From NCBI GenBank assembly GCA_050018455.1, contig JBEKAA010000011.1:24001-88000 (forward strand): a stretch of 64,000 nucleotides of DNA. Direction: 5' to 3'. This document shows positions 1 to 8,490 of the stretch, piece by piece; within the stretch, counting starts at the first letter, position 1; each line of letters begins with the position of its first letter. The notes beneath the pieces were generated by a model. That model was not told the origin of the DNA, searched no databases, and worked only from the letters and a program-made list of their open reading frames with translations. The translations under genes were made by a program, and so were the position numbers. The DNA comes from RBG-13-68-16 sp050018455. Its GTDB lineage: Bacteria; Acidobacteriota; Thermoanaerobaculia; Thermoanaerobaculales; Thermoanaerobaculaceae.

Positions 1-204
1 GGCCTCCTCGTCATCCTCGTCCTCGACGTTCTCTTCCTCTTCTTCGTCGATATCCTGGCCGTAATCTTCAGGCAGGGAGAACGCATCGGTGTCGGCATTG
101 CCGCACACCTCGCAGGTGGCTCGACGGATCTCGCCGTCCCTCCAGATAAAGTCTTCCACCTCCGATTCACACTCGAGGCAGATGAGATAGTCGGGTCGAG
201 CCAT
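1..204 (-). CDS. Acidic zinc-ribbon small protein, 3' end beyond window
   Basis: A reading frame starts at the ATG on the minus strand at 204 and is still open at base 1, so the C-terminus lies outside the window. The visible 68 residues begin MARPDYLICLECE and contain two CxxC pairs (CLEC near residue 9 and CEVC near residue 37, followed by GNAD). A strongly acidic Asp/Glu tail follows. Two CxxC knuckles about 25 residues apart suggest one structural zinc site. The N-terminal half is clearly paralogous to the 60-residue protein at 2123-2305, on the other side of the DegV fusion gene. The function is unknown; a role as a small acidic adaptor is a guess. Confidence 0.6.
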   Translation of the reverse strand, partial: MARPDYLICLECESEVEDFIWRDGEIRRATCEVCGNADTDAFSLPEDYGQDIDEEEEENVEDEDDEEA

Positions 205-287
205 TCATTCCTCCGTCGCCGGCTTTCCCGGGCGGGCCGCTGGCCTTCCGTAGAATTTAGCTGGCACTCTTGCGGCTTGCAAGAACA

Positions 288-2069
288 TCAGTCCTCCAGC
301 CGGCGCACCGCCACCGCGACGGCCCCGGGGCCGACGTGGGCGGCCAGGGCGGCGGCAAGGTTCACGATCGGGATCTCGGACACCCCGAAGCGGGAACACA
401 AGCGCTCGGCGACGTATTCTGCCGCCCCGACCGCGCTCGCGTGCGCGACCATGATGCGCACCGGCCGACCTCCGGCGAATTTCTTGACGCGCCCGGCGAT
501 CCCCCGGAGCGACGCCGCGAATCCGAAGTACACCCCTGCCCGGGCGGCCCGGCCGTCATCTCCTATTGTGAGGAGGGGGTTGATCCCGAACAGGGTCGCC
601 ACCCGGGCCTGAGAGGCCGAAATCCGCCCCCCGCGCACCGCGAGGTCCAGGGAGGCAAACGAGGCGAAGAGCCGGGTTTCGCGGCTCACACTTTCGGCGA
701 CGGCAACGGCCCCGTCGAGGTCCTCACCGGCCGCGATCGCCTCCCCGACGGCCTCGGCGACCAGGCCGAGCGCGACCGAGATCTGGCGGGTATCCACGAC
801 CCTGATGCGGCTGGGGTCCACCTGCCTGGCGGCAGCGAGCGCAGCCTGATATGTGCCCGAGAGGCCCGCCGAGAGGTGCAACGAGATGACGCCCTCGTGA
901 TTCTCGAGCAGCCGCTGGAAGGTCGACCGGAAATCACCGACGGCGGGCTGGGAGGTCTTGGGCGCGACCATGTTGGCAGCCAGGCGCTGGTAGAACTGGG
1001 GCGGCGTGATATCCACGCCGTCGAGGAAAGTCTCGTCGCCGAAAGAGATTGAGAGAGGCACACGGACCAGGCCGGCGGCGTGAGCCTTCGCTTCCGGCAC
1101 GTCGCAGGAAGAGTCCGTGACAACCGCCAGAGTGGCTCCGCGCGCGGCGAGCTGCTGGAGCACCATGTCGTCGATCTTGGTGTGTTGCACGGTTCCGAAC
1201 GCGGCGAGCGTGGCGAACAGGCGCTGGGGCTCGTTGGTGTGCAGATGCACCCGCAGGCGCGATCCGCCTCCCGCGACGACAAGCGAGCCTCCCAACGTAT
1301 CCACCTCCCGTGCGACGGCCTTGCGGTCGAGGCGCTCGCCGATCAGCAACCCCTCGGAGCAGTAGCGATAGGTGAGGTCCAGATCAGCGTGGGCGGCGGC
1401 GAACGGCGTCGACTGCGCCAGTGACATCCCGGCGCGCCGCCAGCTTGCCGCCCTGCGATCGCGGAAGAAGGTGGAGATACCTTCGAGGAAGTACACGAAT
1501 CCCTGCGCCCCCGCGTCAACGACGCCGTGCCTGGCGAGAACCGCGAGCTGCTTGGGGGTATTGGCCAGCGCCTCACGCGCGCGGTCCAGGCCGCTCCCCA
1601 GCAATTCCCCGAAATCGTGGATCTTGCCGGCCTGCTCCTCGAGGGCAACCGTCCACGCCCGCAGGACCGACAGAATCGTTCCCTCGACCGGATGGGTGAG
1701 GGCCTGTTGCGCCGTTTCGGCGCCTCGGCGGACCGCGGCGACGAACTCCCGCGTGGTGACGCTCACTTTCGTCCCGATCGAATCCGCCATTCCGTGCAGG
1801 AACTGCGCCAGGATCGCTCCGGAGTTGCCGCGCGCGCCGTCGAGGGCCGCATCCGCAGCCGTGCGAGCGGTCTGTCCCACCGTGAGCTCGTTGGGTGTCG
1901 TCAGTGCGGCTGCGGCGGCACGCAGTGTCGACGCGAGGTTCGCTCCCGTGTCGGCGTCCGGTACCGGAAAGACGTTGATCCGGTTCAGCGTCTCCTGCTC
2001 CCGTGCCACTGCCAGAGCCCCGGCGCGCAGCGCGCGGGCGAGGCGGGGACCGGTGAGGATCTGGACCAT
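288..2069 (-). CDS. Fused DhaL (FakA-like) kinase and DegV (FakB-like) fatty-acid-binding protein
   Basis: A protein of about 593 residues. The N-terminal ~200 residues are a DhaL/DAK2 domain with the Mg-ATP signature NVFPVPDADTGAN and GARGNSGAILAQF. Next comes the FakA-type middle segment (LRVHLHTNEP, then KIDDMVLQQ). The C-terminal ~280 residues are a DegV/EDD domain with VVTDSSCDVP, KTSQPAVGDF, HLSAGLSGTYQAA and a final HVGPGAV. In Firmicutes, FakA phosphorylates a fatty acid held by the separate DegV protein FakB. Here both activities appear to lie on one chain, which would make acyl-phosphate from exogenous fatty acids. I prefer the ATG at 2069 to an ATG 36 bases upstream because a G-rich ribosome-binding run lies just before it. 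Fatty-acid specificity is inferred from the family. Confidence 0.85.
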   Translation of the reverse strand: MVQILTGPRLARALRAGALAVAREQETLNRINVFPVPDADTGANLASTLRAAAAALTTPNELTVGQTARTAADAALDGARGNSGAILAQFLHGMADSIGTKVSVTTREFVAAVRRGAETAQQALTHPVEGTILSVLRAWTVALEEQAGKIHDFGELLGSGLDRAREALANTPKQLAVLARHGVVDAGAQGFVYFLEGISTFFRDRRAASWRRAGMSLAQSTPFAAAHADLDLTYRYCSEGLLIGERLDRKAVAREVDTLGGSLVVAGGGSRLRVHLHTNEPQRLFATLAAFGTVQHTKIDDMVLQQLAARGATLAVVTDSSCDVPEAKAHAAGLVRVPLSISFGDETFLDGVDITPPQFYQRLAANMVAPKTSQPAVGDFRSTFQRLLENHEGVISLHLSAGLSGTYQAALAAARQVDPSRIRVVDTRQISVALGLVAEAVGEAIAAGEDLDGAVAVAESVSRETRLFASFASLDLAVRGGRISASQARVATLFGINPLLTIGDDGRAARAGVYFGFAASLRGIAGRVKKFAGGRPVRIMVAHASAVGAAEYVAERLCSRFGVSEIPIVNLAAALAAHVGPGAVAVAVRRLED

Positions 2070-2122
2070 CACAACCCCCCCGCACCAGTGTACGTCGGAT
2101 CGCACGACCGCACGGCGTCCGG

Positions 2123-2305
2123 CTACTCCTCGTCCTCATCCTCGGCTGCAACCATCTCCTCGAACTGTTCTTCGGAGACAAACGCGGCCGGGTCGTCGTT
2201 ACCGCACACAGGGCACGACGCCTCCACAACGCTGCCGTTGCCCCACTCGAAGACGTACGTCGGAGTCTCGCACTCCATGCAGATCACATATTCGGGATGC
2301 GTCAT
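2123..2305 (-). CDS. Small acidic zinc-ribbon protein
   Basis: A 60-residue protein beginning MTHPEYVICMECETPTY, with CMEC at residues 9-12 and CPVCGND near 31-37, then an acidic tail ending DEDEE. Two CxxC pairs predict one zinc-binding knuckle. It lies just upstream of and in the same direction as the DegV fusion (54-base gap), so the two may be co-transcribed. It is paralogous to the partial gene at 1-204. The product is not a family I can name. The matching N-termini and identical architecture of the two copies argue that it is a real gene despite its size. Confidence 0.65.
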   Translation of the reverse strand: MTHPEYVICMECETPTYVFEWGNGSVVEASCPVCGNDDPAAFVSEEQFEEMVAAEDEDEE

Positions 2306-2397
2306 GTCTCATCGTATACCAAGTCCGGCTGCGCGCAGCAGTGGGTCGCGAATCCTAACCGGCAGGCATGTCGTGCCGCGGCTGATACCATCATGGT

Positions 2398-3171
2398 GTG
2401 AACGTCTTCGGGAGGCTCTACGACCTCACGTGGCGGCGCGTTCGCCACCTCGGGGGCGTCGCCTTGCTCGGTCGCGCGGTTGCGGCCCGGCTGGTCACGC
2501 CGCCGTGGGACGCGGGGGAGATCGTCAGGCAGGTCGAGGCGATGGGGATCCGCTCGGCGAACCTCGCCTGCGTGATCGCGCTGTTCACCGGGATGGTCCT
2601 GTCGCTCCAGACCGCGTACACGCTCGCGGCCTTCGGCGCAAAGCTCTACATCGGTGAGGTTGTTGGGCTCTCACTGGTGCGCGAGCTGGGGCCGGTGCTG
2701 ACGGCGCTGATGGTCGGTGGGCGTGTCGGCTCGGGGATCACGGCCGAACTCGGCAGCATGACGGTCAGCGAGCAGGTCGAGGCCATGCGCTCGCTCGGCG
2801 CAGATCCGCTGCGGAAGCTGGTTGTTCCCCGCATGTGGGCGCTCCTGGTGGGTCTTCCCCTGCTCGTCGTGCTCGCGGACATCGCGGGCATCTTCGGGGG
2901 CCTGCTCATCTCCACGTGGGAGCTTGGCCTGACGCCGGGCTTCTATTTCAATCACATGCTCCGGCTCTTGGAGTTCGGGGACTTCCTCTCCGGGATCGGC
3001 AAGTCGGTTTTCTTCGCCTTTGCGATCGGGTTGATCGCGTCGTACAACGGGCTCTCGGCGACCGGCGGAGCCAACGGAGTCGGCAAGGCGACTACGGACA
3101 CCGTCGTCGCGATCGCAATCACGGTCCTCGTGCTCGACTTCTTCCTGACGAAGCTGTTTCTGGCGCTATGA
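2398..3171 (+). CDS. mlaE: MlaE-family ABC transporter permease
   Basis: A 257-residue inner-membrane permease of the MlaE/YrbE family, the membrane part of MCE phospholipid transporters. The sequence shows the family core: LFTGMVLSLQ, then ELGPVLTALMVGGRVGSG and the ELGSMTVSEQVEAM segment. Several hydrophobic helices continue to the C-terminus. The start is GTG at 2398. The final codons overlap the ATPase gene (ATGA), so translation is probably coupled. With the next two genes it forms a complete inner-membrane MlaEFD-type core, which shuttles lipid between the outer and inner membranes. No mlaA, mlaB or mlaC gene is next to it. Confidence 0.93.
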   Translation: MNVFGRLYDLTWRRVRHLGGVALLGRAVAARLVTPPWDAGEIVRQVEAMGIRSANLACVIALFTGMVLSLQTAYTLAAFGAKLYIGEVVGLSLVRELGPVLTALMVGGRVGSGITAELGSMTVSEQVEAMRSLGADPLRKLVVPRMWALLVGLPLLVVLADIAGIFGGLLISTWELGLTPGFYFNHMLRLLEFGDFLSGIGKSVFFAFAIGLIASYNGLSATGGANGVGKATTDTVVAIAITVLVLDFFLTKLFLAL

Positions 3172-3920
3172 GCGAGACACGGCCGGTCGTCGTCGAGGTC
3201 CACGAGCTGCGGAAGTCGTTCGGGGCTCACACGGTGCTCGACGGCGTGAGCCTCGAGATGCTGCGCGGTGAGACGGTGGTCGTCCTCGGAGGTTCCGGCG
3301 AAGGGAAGTCGGTCTTCCTCAAACATGTCAACGGTCTTCTCCGGCCTGACCACGGCAGCGTGAGCGTGCTGGGGTGCGGCGTGTCGGGACTCCCCGAGGA
3401 CGAAATGGTCGGCCTTCGGCGGCGCGTGAGCTACATCTTCCAGCAGGGCGCTCTGTTCGACTCGCTCACGGTCGGGGAGAACGTGGCATTTCCGCTGCGA
3501 GAGCACACGGGCCTTGGGGACAGCGAGGTTGCCCGGCGCGTGGCCGTGTTGCTGGAGCGGGTCGGGCTCGCGGGAACCGAAGCGCTCGCGCCTTCGGAGC
3601 TCTCGGGCGGGATGAGAAAGAGGGTCGCACTGGCGCGCGGCCTCGCGCTCGACCCCGAGGTCATCCTCTACGACGAACCCACCGCCGGCCTCGACCCGTT
3701 GACCGGGCTGGCGATCACGGCGCTCATCGGCGAAGTCACCCGCACTACGGGCGCCACTTCGCTTGTGGTGACCCACGACATCGCCGTGGCCGCCAAGCTC
3801 GCAGACCGGGTCGCGTTCCTGAGCAGGGGACGGTTCGCGTTCATGGGAACGATGGCGGCAGCAATTCGGCAGGAAGGGGACGTGGGTCAGTTCGTCCGCG
3901 CGGGAGGTCTCTATGCTTGA
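3168..3920 (+). CDS. mlaF: MlaF-family ABC transporter ATP-binding protein
   Basis: A 250-residue ABC ATPase partner of the permease upstream. Visible motifs are Walker A GGSGEGKS near residue 43, a Q-loop FQQGALFDSLT typical of MCE-transport ATPases, signature LSGGMRKRVALARG, Walker B ILYDEPTAGLDP and the switch histidine VVTHD. It would drive lipid movement through MlaE and MlaD by ATP hydrolysis on the cytoplasmic side. Its ATG overlaps the permease stop codon, and its own stop overlaps the start of the MCE gene by 8 bases, so the three genes form a tight operon. Confidence 0.95.
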   Translation: MSETRPVVVEVHELRKSFGAHTVLDGVSLEMLRGETVVVLGGSGEGKSVFLKHVNGLLRPDHGSVSVLGCGVSGLPEDEMVGLRRRVSYIFQQGALFDSLTVGENVAFPLREHTGLGDSEVARRVAVLLERVGLAGTEALAPSELSGGMRKRVALARGLALDPEVILYDEPTAGLDPLTGLAITALIGEVTRTTGATSLVVTHDIAVAAKLADRVAFLSRGRFAFMGTMAAAIRQEGDVGQFVRAGGLYA

Positions 3921-5094
3921 AGCGGATCGGCACCGTCGGCTTAGGGTTGGCCTGTTCACGGCGTGCCTGCTCCTGGCCTTCGCTCTCATCATCATGTTGA
4001 TCGGCAAGAAACAGGGGCTGTTCCAGCGCCACGAACGGTACGAGGCACGGTTCGAGCACGTCGGCGGCATCGTCCCTGGCGCGTCCGTCTGGCTCAACGG
4101 GGTGGTCGTGGGTGCCGTCGAGGAGGTGGAGCTCCCCAGCGATCCGAGTCAGCGCCAGATCACGGTGACGTTTCGGATCAATGCGCGCCTCTCGGAGCGC
4201 GTCCGCGCCGACTCCCGGGTTCGCATCCGCACCCTCGGGCTACTCGGCGACCGCTACCTCGAAGTCTCCTCGGGCAGCGCCTCGCAGCCGCTCCTTCCGC
4301 CCGGCGGCGTGATCCCGAGCGAGGAGCCCACGGATGTCGCCGCGGTTCTCTCCCGGGGCGGGGACGCGATGACGAACGTGCAGGCGATCTCGTCGTCCCT
4401 GCGAAGGATCCTCGACAGGGTGGAGCAGGGCCAGGGGATCGTCGGGGAGCTTACCGTCAACCCTGAATCCGGGCACCAGGTGGTAGCCCGGCTCAACTCT
4501 GTGCTGGAGGAGACCGACGGGCTCCTGCGGGACCTGCGCGCCGGCAAGGGCGCTCTCGGCAAGCTCATAGCCGATCCCAAGCTGGAGTCGCAGTTCGTCG
4601 AGGATCTCGCCGGCATGGCCCACGCGGGACGCCAGGTTGGCCAGGCGTTGGCGAGGGACCTGGCCCGGGACGACTCGGTCGTGGCGGGGCTGCTTCGGGA
4701 TCCCATGGGTCGGGAACGCCTGCAGCAGGCACTGGAGGGCGTCGGGCAGGCCGCGGCCGCAGCCACGGTGGCGGCAAAGGAGATCACCGAAGGGGAAGGG
4801 ACGCTGCCGCGCCTGATGAACGACAAGGAATACGCCCGACGGTTCCTCGACGACCTCGCGGTGATGACATATTCGTTGCGTCAGGTCGCGGAAAAGCTGG
4901 ACCACGGTCAGGGGAGCGCCGCACGGCTGATCAACGATCCCGGTCTGGTCCGCGATCTCGAGAACGTTGTCCGGGGGGTGCAGGACTCGAAGCTCGCGAC
5001 CTGGTACGTGCGCAACCGGCGGGCGAGGGGCGAGCAGGTGGCGACTCCGACCGTTGCGGTTCCCGCCACGCCTGCACCCGCTCCGAAGGAGTGA
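3913..5094 (+). CDS. mlaD: MCE/MlaD-family lipid-transport protein
   Basis: A 393-residue substrate-binding MCE protein. After a short basic N-terminus, one transmembrane segment (about residues 13-32) anchors it. A single MCE domain follows (about 38-120) containing GGIVPGASVWLNGVVVG and VRIRTLGLLGDRYLEV. The remaining ~270 residues are helical and repetitive, with repeats around LIADP and LINDP, and probably form a periplasmic tube or coiled region. It would bind lipid and hand it to MlaE. The C-terminus ends in a Pro/Ala-rich tail. The last 187 bases overlap, on the opposite strand, the 3' end of the glycosyltransferase gene that converges on it. Confidence 0.92.
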   Translation: MLEADRHRRLRVGLFTACLLLAFALIIMLIGKKQGLFQRHERYEARFEHVGGIVPGASVWLNGVVVGAVEEVELPSDPSQRQITVTFRINARLSERVRADSRVRIRTLGLLGDRYLEVSSGSASQPLLPPGGVIPSEEPTDVAAVLSRGGDAMTNVQAISSSLRRILDRVEQGQGIVGELTVNPESGHQVVARLNSVLEETDGLLRDLRAGKGALGKLIADPKLESQFVEDLAGMAHAGRQVGQALARDLARDDSVVAGLLRDPMGRERLQQALEGVGQAAAAATVAAKEITEGEGTLPRLMNDKEYARRFLDDLAVMTYSLRQVAEKLDHGQGSAARLINDPGLVRDLENVVRGVQDSKLATWYVRNRRARGEQVATPTVAVPATPAPAPKE

Positions 5095-6794
5095 GCGATG
5101 GGGACGACCCTCGTGCCCGGCATTGCGTAGACCGTGATCGTGTCTCCGACGCCCCCCACGGCCGTCCCTTTCGTCCGGGTGACCTCGAGCAGGGCGGCGA
5201 GCCGGGCCGCGTCGTCCCGGTAGCCGAACGCCCGAAGGTAGGGAACGCCGACCGCCTCCGCGAAGCTCGAGACCGCCAGGTAACTACCCGGGGGCAGCGC
5301 CCGAGACGCGAGAGCGTCGACGGCCCCGGGCATCTCGGCGCCCGGATCGCCGGCGCCGATGTAGGCGTAGGCCATTGGGTGCCAACCCCTTGCGGCGGCC
5401 TCGCGTGCAAGACGAGTCCAGTCCTGGCCCCAGTCGAGGTTCGAGTCGTTCAGGAAGCGCGCGCCATTGCGACTCCCTCCGACGAGCATGGAGAAGTGGG
5501 CGATATAGTGGGGAAACACAATCACAGGCGAGGCGACCAGGCCGACCGCCAGGATTCGCACCGCCCAGCGGTTCCAGCGGACGGCGTGATGGGCCCCCAC
5601 CATCGCGAGCAGCGGGATGACCGGCATCAGATGGCGTGCGCCGATGTTGTAGCTCGTGCCGAGCGAGATCGCAAAGTAGGTAGCGACCACTGCCAGCATT
5701 GCGAGTTCGGTCCGTGCGCGCGTCCGCGCCGCCCCGACGAGTCCGGCGCCCGCGAGGAGGAGGAATGGCAGCGAGGTCTTCAGCGCGAGGGCCGCCGGGA
5801 AGTACAGCCAGAAGCCGCGCGACGACGTTGTGCCGAACAGCACGTTGATGCCCTGGCCGTGAAGGTCGGTCTCGTGGACGTAGGCGAGTCCGAGTCCGTA
5901 GTGCGCCAGGGGCCGGCTGATCCCGGCGACTGCCTGCAGGTGCTGCGACAGCCCAGCGGTCCTGGGCCAGAGCCCCAGCACCGTCGAGATGGTCGCCCGC
6001 TCCTCGGCGAGGGTGGAATGGCGCAGGGGAATTGCCATGCCGGCCACGGCGATGGCGAGGGCGACGGCGCACGCGCCCGCGAAGCGCACCAGCTCCCGGT
6101 GCCGCCGTGACCGCGCGACCGCCACCAGCACGGCCACCGCGGCTATCGGAACCAGATACACCGCCGAAAACTTCGCAAGCAGCGTGAGACCGAGGGCGAC
6201 GCCAAAGCCGAGCCAACCGGAAGTCCGCCCGGCAAGCCATCGGTGCAGGAGGTAGAGGGTCCAGGTCCAACCGGCGGCGGCGGCCACGTCCGTGTGTACG
6301 ACGAATGAGTGGCCGAGCACGAGCGGCTGACACGCAACTGCGAGGGTGGCGAGCAGAGCGGACCTGTCATCGAACGCCCAAGAGGCCCACTCGAAGACCC
6401 CGATGAGCAGAATGAGCAGGAAGAGCAACTGCGGGAGGCGCGCAGCCCGCAGGATAGTCGCCGCGGATACGGTGTTGCCGTAGAGGAATCGGTGCACCTC
6501 CTCCAACAGCGCGTGAAGCCTCTCGACCGGCGGTGCCGCCACGGGCCGGAGTCCGAGCGGCAAGAGGGCGGCGCCGGAGAACAGCTTGGAGAGCGGCGGA
6601 TGTTCCGGGTTCAGGTCGGCGTGGCCGTCGTGGACGTAGGTGAAGGCGGCCAGCGTGTGGTACGGCTCGTCATTTGTGGCCGAGTTGTCCCACCCGGCGC
6701 CCGCGGCCGCCACTAGCGCAAGCGCGATGATCGCACCGGCGAACGCGCCCTCGTGCGATCTTCGCGGCAGGCAAGCCCTGTCGGTCGGCGTCAT
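4908..6794 (-). CDS. GT39/ArnT-like membrane glycosyltransferase
   Basis: A 628-residue polytopic membrane protein of the dolichyl-phosphate-mannose/ArnT type (GT-C fold). The first extracytoplasmic loop carries the acidic pair in TNDEPYHTLAAF and the conserved ADLNPEHPPLSKLF stretch. About ten hydrophobic helices follow. A soluble C-terminal part contains LNDSNLDWGQDW, a motif common in this group. Such enzymes transfer a sugar from a polyprenyl phosphate to lipid or protein outside the inner membrane; donor and acceptor cannot be read here. The last ~62 residues, from about the segment PGTRVVPIAHS onward, are encoded antisense to mlaD and look like a read-through extension. It is the last of three similar genes in a row. 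Confidence 0.8.
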   Translation of the reverse strand: MTPTDRACLPRRSHEGAFAGAIIALALVAAAGAGWDNSATNDEPYHTLAAFTYVHDGHADLNPEHPPLSKLFSGAALLPLGLRPVAAPPVERLHALLEEVHRFLYGNTVSAATILRAARLPQLLFLLILLIGVFEWASWAFDDRSALLATLAVACQPLVLGHSFVVHTDVAAAAGWTWTLYLLHRWLAGRTSGWLGFGVALGLTLLAKFSAVYLVPIAAVAVLVAVARSRRHRELVRFAGACAVALAIAVAGMAIPLRHSTLAEERATISTVLGLWPRTAGLSQHLQAVAGISRPLAHYGLGLAYVHETDLHGQGINVLFGTTSSRGFWLYFPAALALKTSLPFLLLAGAGLVGAARTRARTELAMLAVVATYFAISLGTSYNIGARHLMPVIPLLAMVGAHHAVRWNRWAVRILAVGLVASPVIVFPHYIAHFSMLVGGSRNGARFLNDSNLDWGQDWTRLAREAAARGWHPMAYAYIGAGDPGAEMPGAVDALASRALPPGSYLAVSSFAEAVGVPYLRAFGYRDDAARLAALLEVTRTKGTAVGGVGDTITVYAMPGTRVVPIAHSFGAGAGVAGTATVGVATCSPLARRLRTYQVASFESCTPRTTFSRSRTRPGSLISRAALP

Positions 6795-6834
6795 CGATCC
6801 TGATTATCACAGCGGGTGGTCGGTGGCAAATTTC

Positions 6835-8478
6835 TCAGGGGACCGCGATTACGCGGAACATCGGTCCCGGCGGTGTGCGGCCGGGGTGGGAGGCGAACTC
6901 CGCGACCGTCCTTGCTCCGGGGGGGATGTGAAGCTGGCTCTGGACCAGAACCGGCCGTCCGCTGGCCGCGAAGAGTTCATCGCTGTCCTTGACGAGAAGC
7001 ACGGAGCCTGGAGGAGGCTGCACGGTGCCATCCAAGGGATAGATGTGGAACGCCGCGAGCCCACCGCGCTGAAACAGCGCAGGATCCAGTCCCCCCAGGT
7101 ACGCAAGAAGAATGTACGGCTGGTTCACGAAGCCGTTTTCGTCGCGGAAGGCTCCAGGTGCGAAGTAGAGATCAGCATGCTGGGCAGCACGGGCCGTCTG
7201 GACCGCCTCGGTGAGCCCCCGGTTGAACCAGGTCGAAGCTCTTTCCGGGTAGAAGGCGAAAAAGTCAAAGAGGAAGGCGCTAACCTCGAGTGCGGCGACT
7301 GCGAAGCCCGCAAGGACGATGCGCGGCCGGTCCGACAGAAACTCGATCACGGCGGCCGTCCCGACGATGGCCAGGACTGTCACGAACGGTACCGCGCCGA
7401 TCGTTCGCGTGGCGTGTCCCGCACTGTCGGTGATGGAGCCCGCCATTGGGAAGGCGAGGAAGCCCGCCAAGGCGAATTTCGAAAAGGCGCTGCGCTTCCT
7501 GATCGCCACCACGGCGCCCACGATCACGAGCGGCGCCATGAAGAGGAACAACTCCCCTCCGAAACCGGTGTGGTGGCGAACGATCGGATCCCCGTGGGTG
7601 AGCAGGAACCGCGGGGAGAAGTAGGCTAGGTAGCGCGTGATCACCTCAAGCACCTGACTGGCAAGACCGGCATCCTCCTGCCACCCCGCAACGATGTGCA
7701 GGCGGGCGGTGAGGGCGCCAGGGTGCGCCGCCATCCAGCGCAGGGCCACGCCCAGGCCGAGCACGAACGGCCACGACGCGAGAACACACCGGGTCCTTGC
7801 ACCACGCAGATCCCGCCAGGAGACCACCACGAGCACGATGGCGAGCAAAGGCGCCACCAAGCGACCGGCGGAGTACGAGTAGAAGGCCAGTGTCCAGGCG
7901 CTCCAGCTCACCATGAAAGGGAGCACCCGGCGGGTGCGCAGTGCGACGAGCCAAGCCCACCACGCAAGTGCAATCATGCAGGGTAAGACAACGGGCTCCA
8001 TCGCGACGCGGCTCGGGGTGAACAGCCACGGGAGGAGCGCCGTCAGCAGGAACGCCAGCCGTGCAAGGCCACGGCGAGAAGTGGCTTCTTGAACGACGAG
8101 GGCCACGAAAAGAGCGCTCGCCAGGGCGAACAGCGCAGAACCGATCCGGATGGCGAGAATGCTCGGGCCGAAGGCCCCAACCAGCGGCACGAGGGAATAG
8201 GCAAGAACGGGGTTCTTGTATTCTCCGAAGGAACGGAAGAAGAGAGGCAGCCGCACCCCGGCTTCGTCCGATCCGGTGCGCAGGATCGAGTACGCGTTGT
8301 AGCCGTACGAGGCTTCGTCCACATAGAGGCCCGGCGGCGCCGACTCGAGGGCGACGAAGTGAAGGAGCACGGCTGCAAGCGCGAGGGCCGCGAGGACCCT
8401 GAGGCCAGCCTGGCTCTCCAGCACCTCGTTCAGGCCCCCGGTGCCCACCGTTTCATCGCTCGGTCCGGCAAGGCTCAT
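6835..8478 (-). CDS. GT39-like membrane glycosyltransferase
   Basis: A 547-residue membrane protein with a GT-C layout. There is one N-terminal helix, then PPGLYVDEASYGYNAYSIL, which holds the acidic residue pair expected in the first catalytic loop, then FFRSFGEYKNPV and about ten further hydrophobic segments. The C-terminal ~120 residues are soluble and contain FAPGAFRDENGFVNQP. Related proteins glycosylate surface lipids or proteins using polyprenyl-phosphate sugars. Its substrate is unknown. It starts at an ATG and lies between two other glycosyltransferase genes with gaps of 40 and 12 bases, so the three are probably transcribed together. Confidence 0.75.
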   Translation of the reverse strand: MSLAGPSDETVGTGGLNEVLESQAGLRVLAALALAAVLLHFVALESAPPGLYVDEASYGYNAYSILRTGSDEAGVRLPLFFRSFGEYKNPVLAYSLVPLVGAFGPSILAIRIGSALFALASALFVALVVQEATSRRGLARLAFLLTALLPWLFTPSRVAMEPVVLPCMIALAWWAWLVALRTRRVLPFMVSWSAWTLAFYSYSAGRLVAPLLAIVLVVVSWRDLRGARTRCVLASWPFVLGLGVALRWMAAHPGALTARLHIVAGWQEDAGLASQVLEVITRYLAYFSPRFLLTHGDPIVRHHTGFGGELFLFMAPLVIVGAVVAIRKRSAFSKFALAGFLAFPMAGSITDSAGHATRTIGAVPFVTVLAIVGTAAVIEFLSDRPRIVLAGFAVAALEVSAFLFDFFAFYPERASTWFNRGLTEAVQTARAAQHADLYFAPGAFRDENGFVNQPYILLAYLGGLDPALFQRGGLAAFHIYPLDGTVQPPPGSVLLVKDSDELFAASGRPVLVQSQLHIPPGARTVAEFASHPGRTPPGPMFRVIAVP

Positions 8479-8490
8479 GGCAGCCCGATT

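Noticed and set aside
270..1052. Long plus-strand open frame opposite the DegV fusion
   Set aside because: It is the antisense shadow of a well-supported gene, with an Arg/Gly/Pro-rich composition and no recognisable motif.
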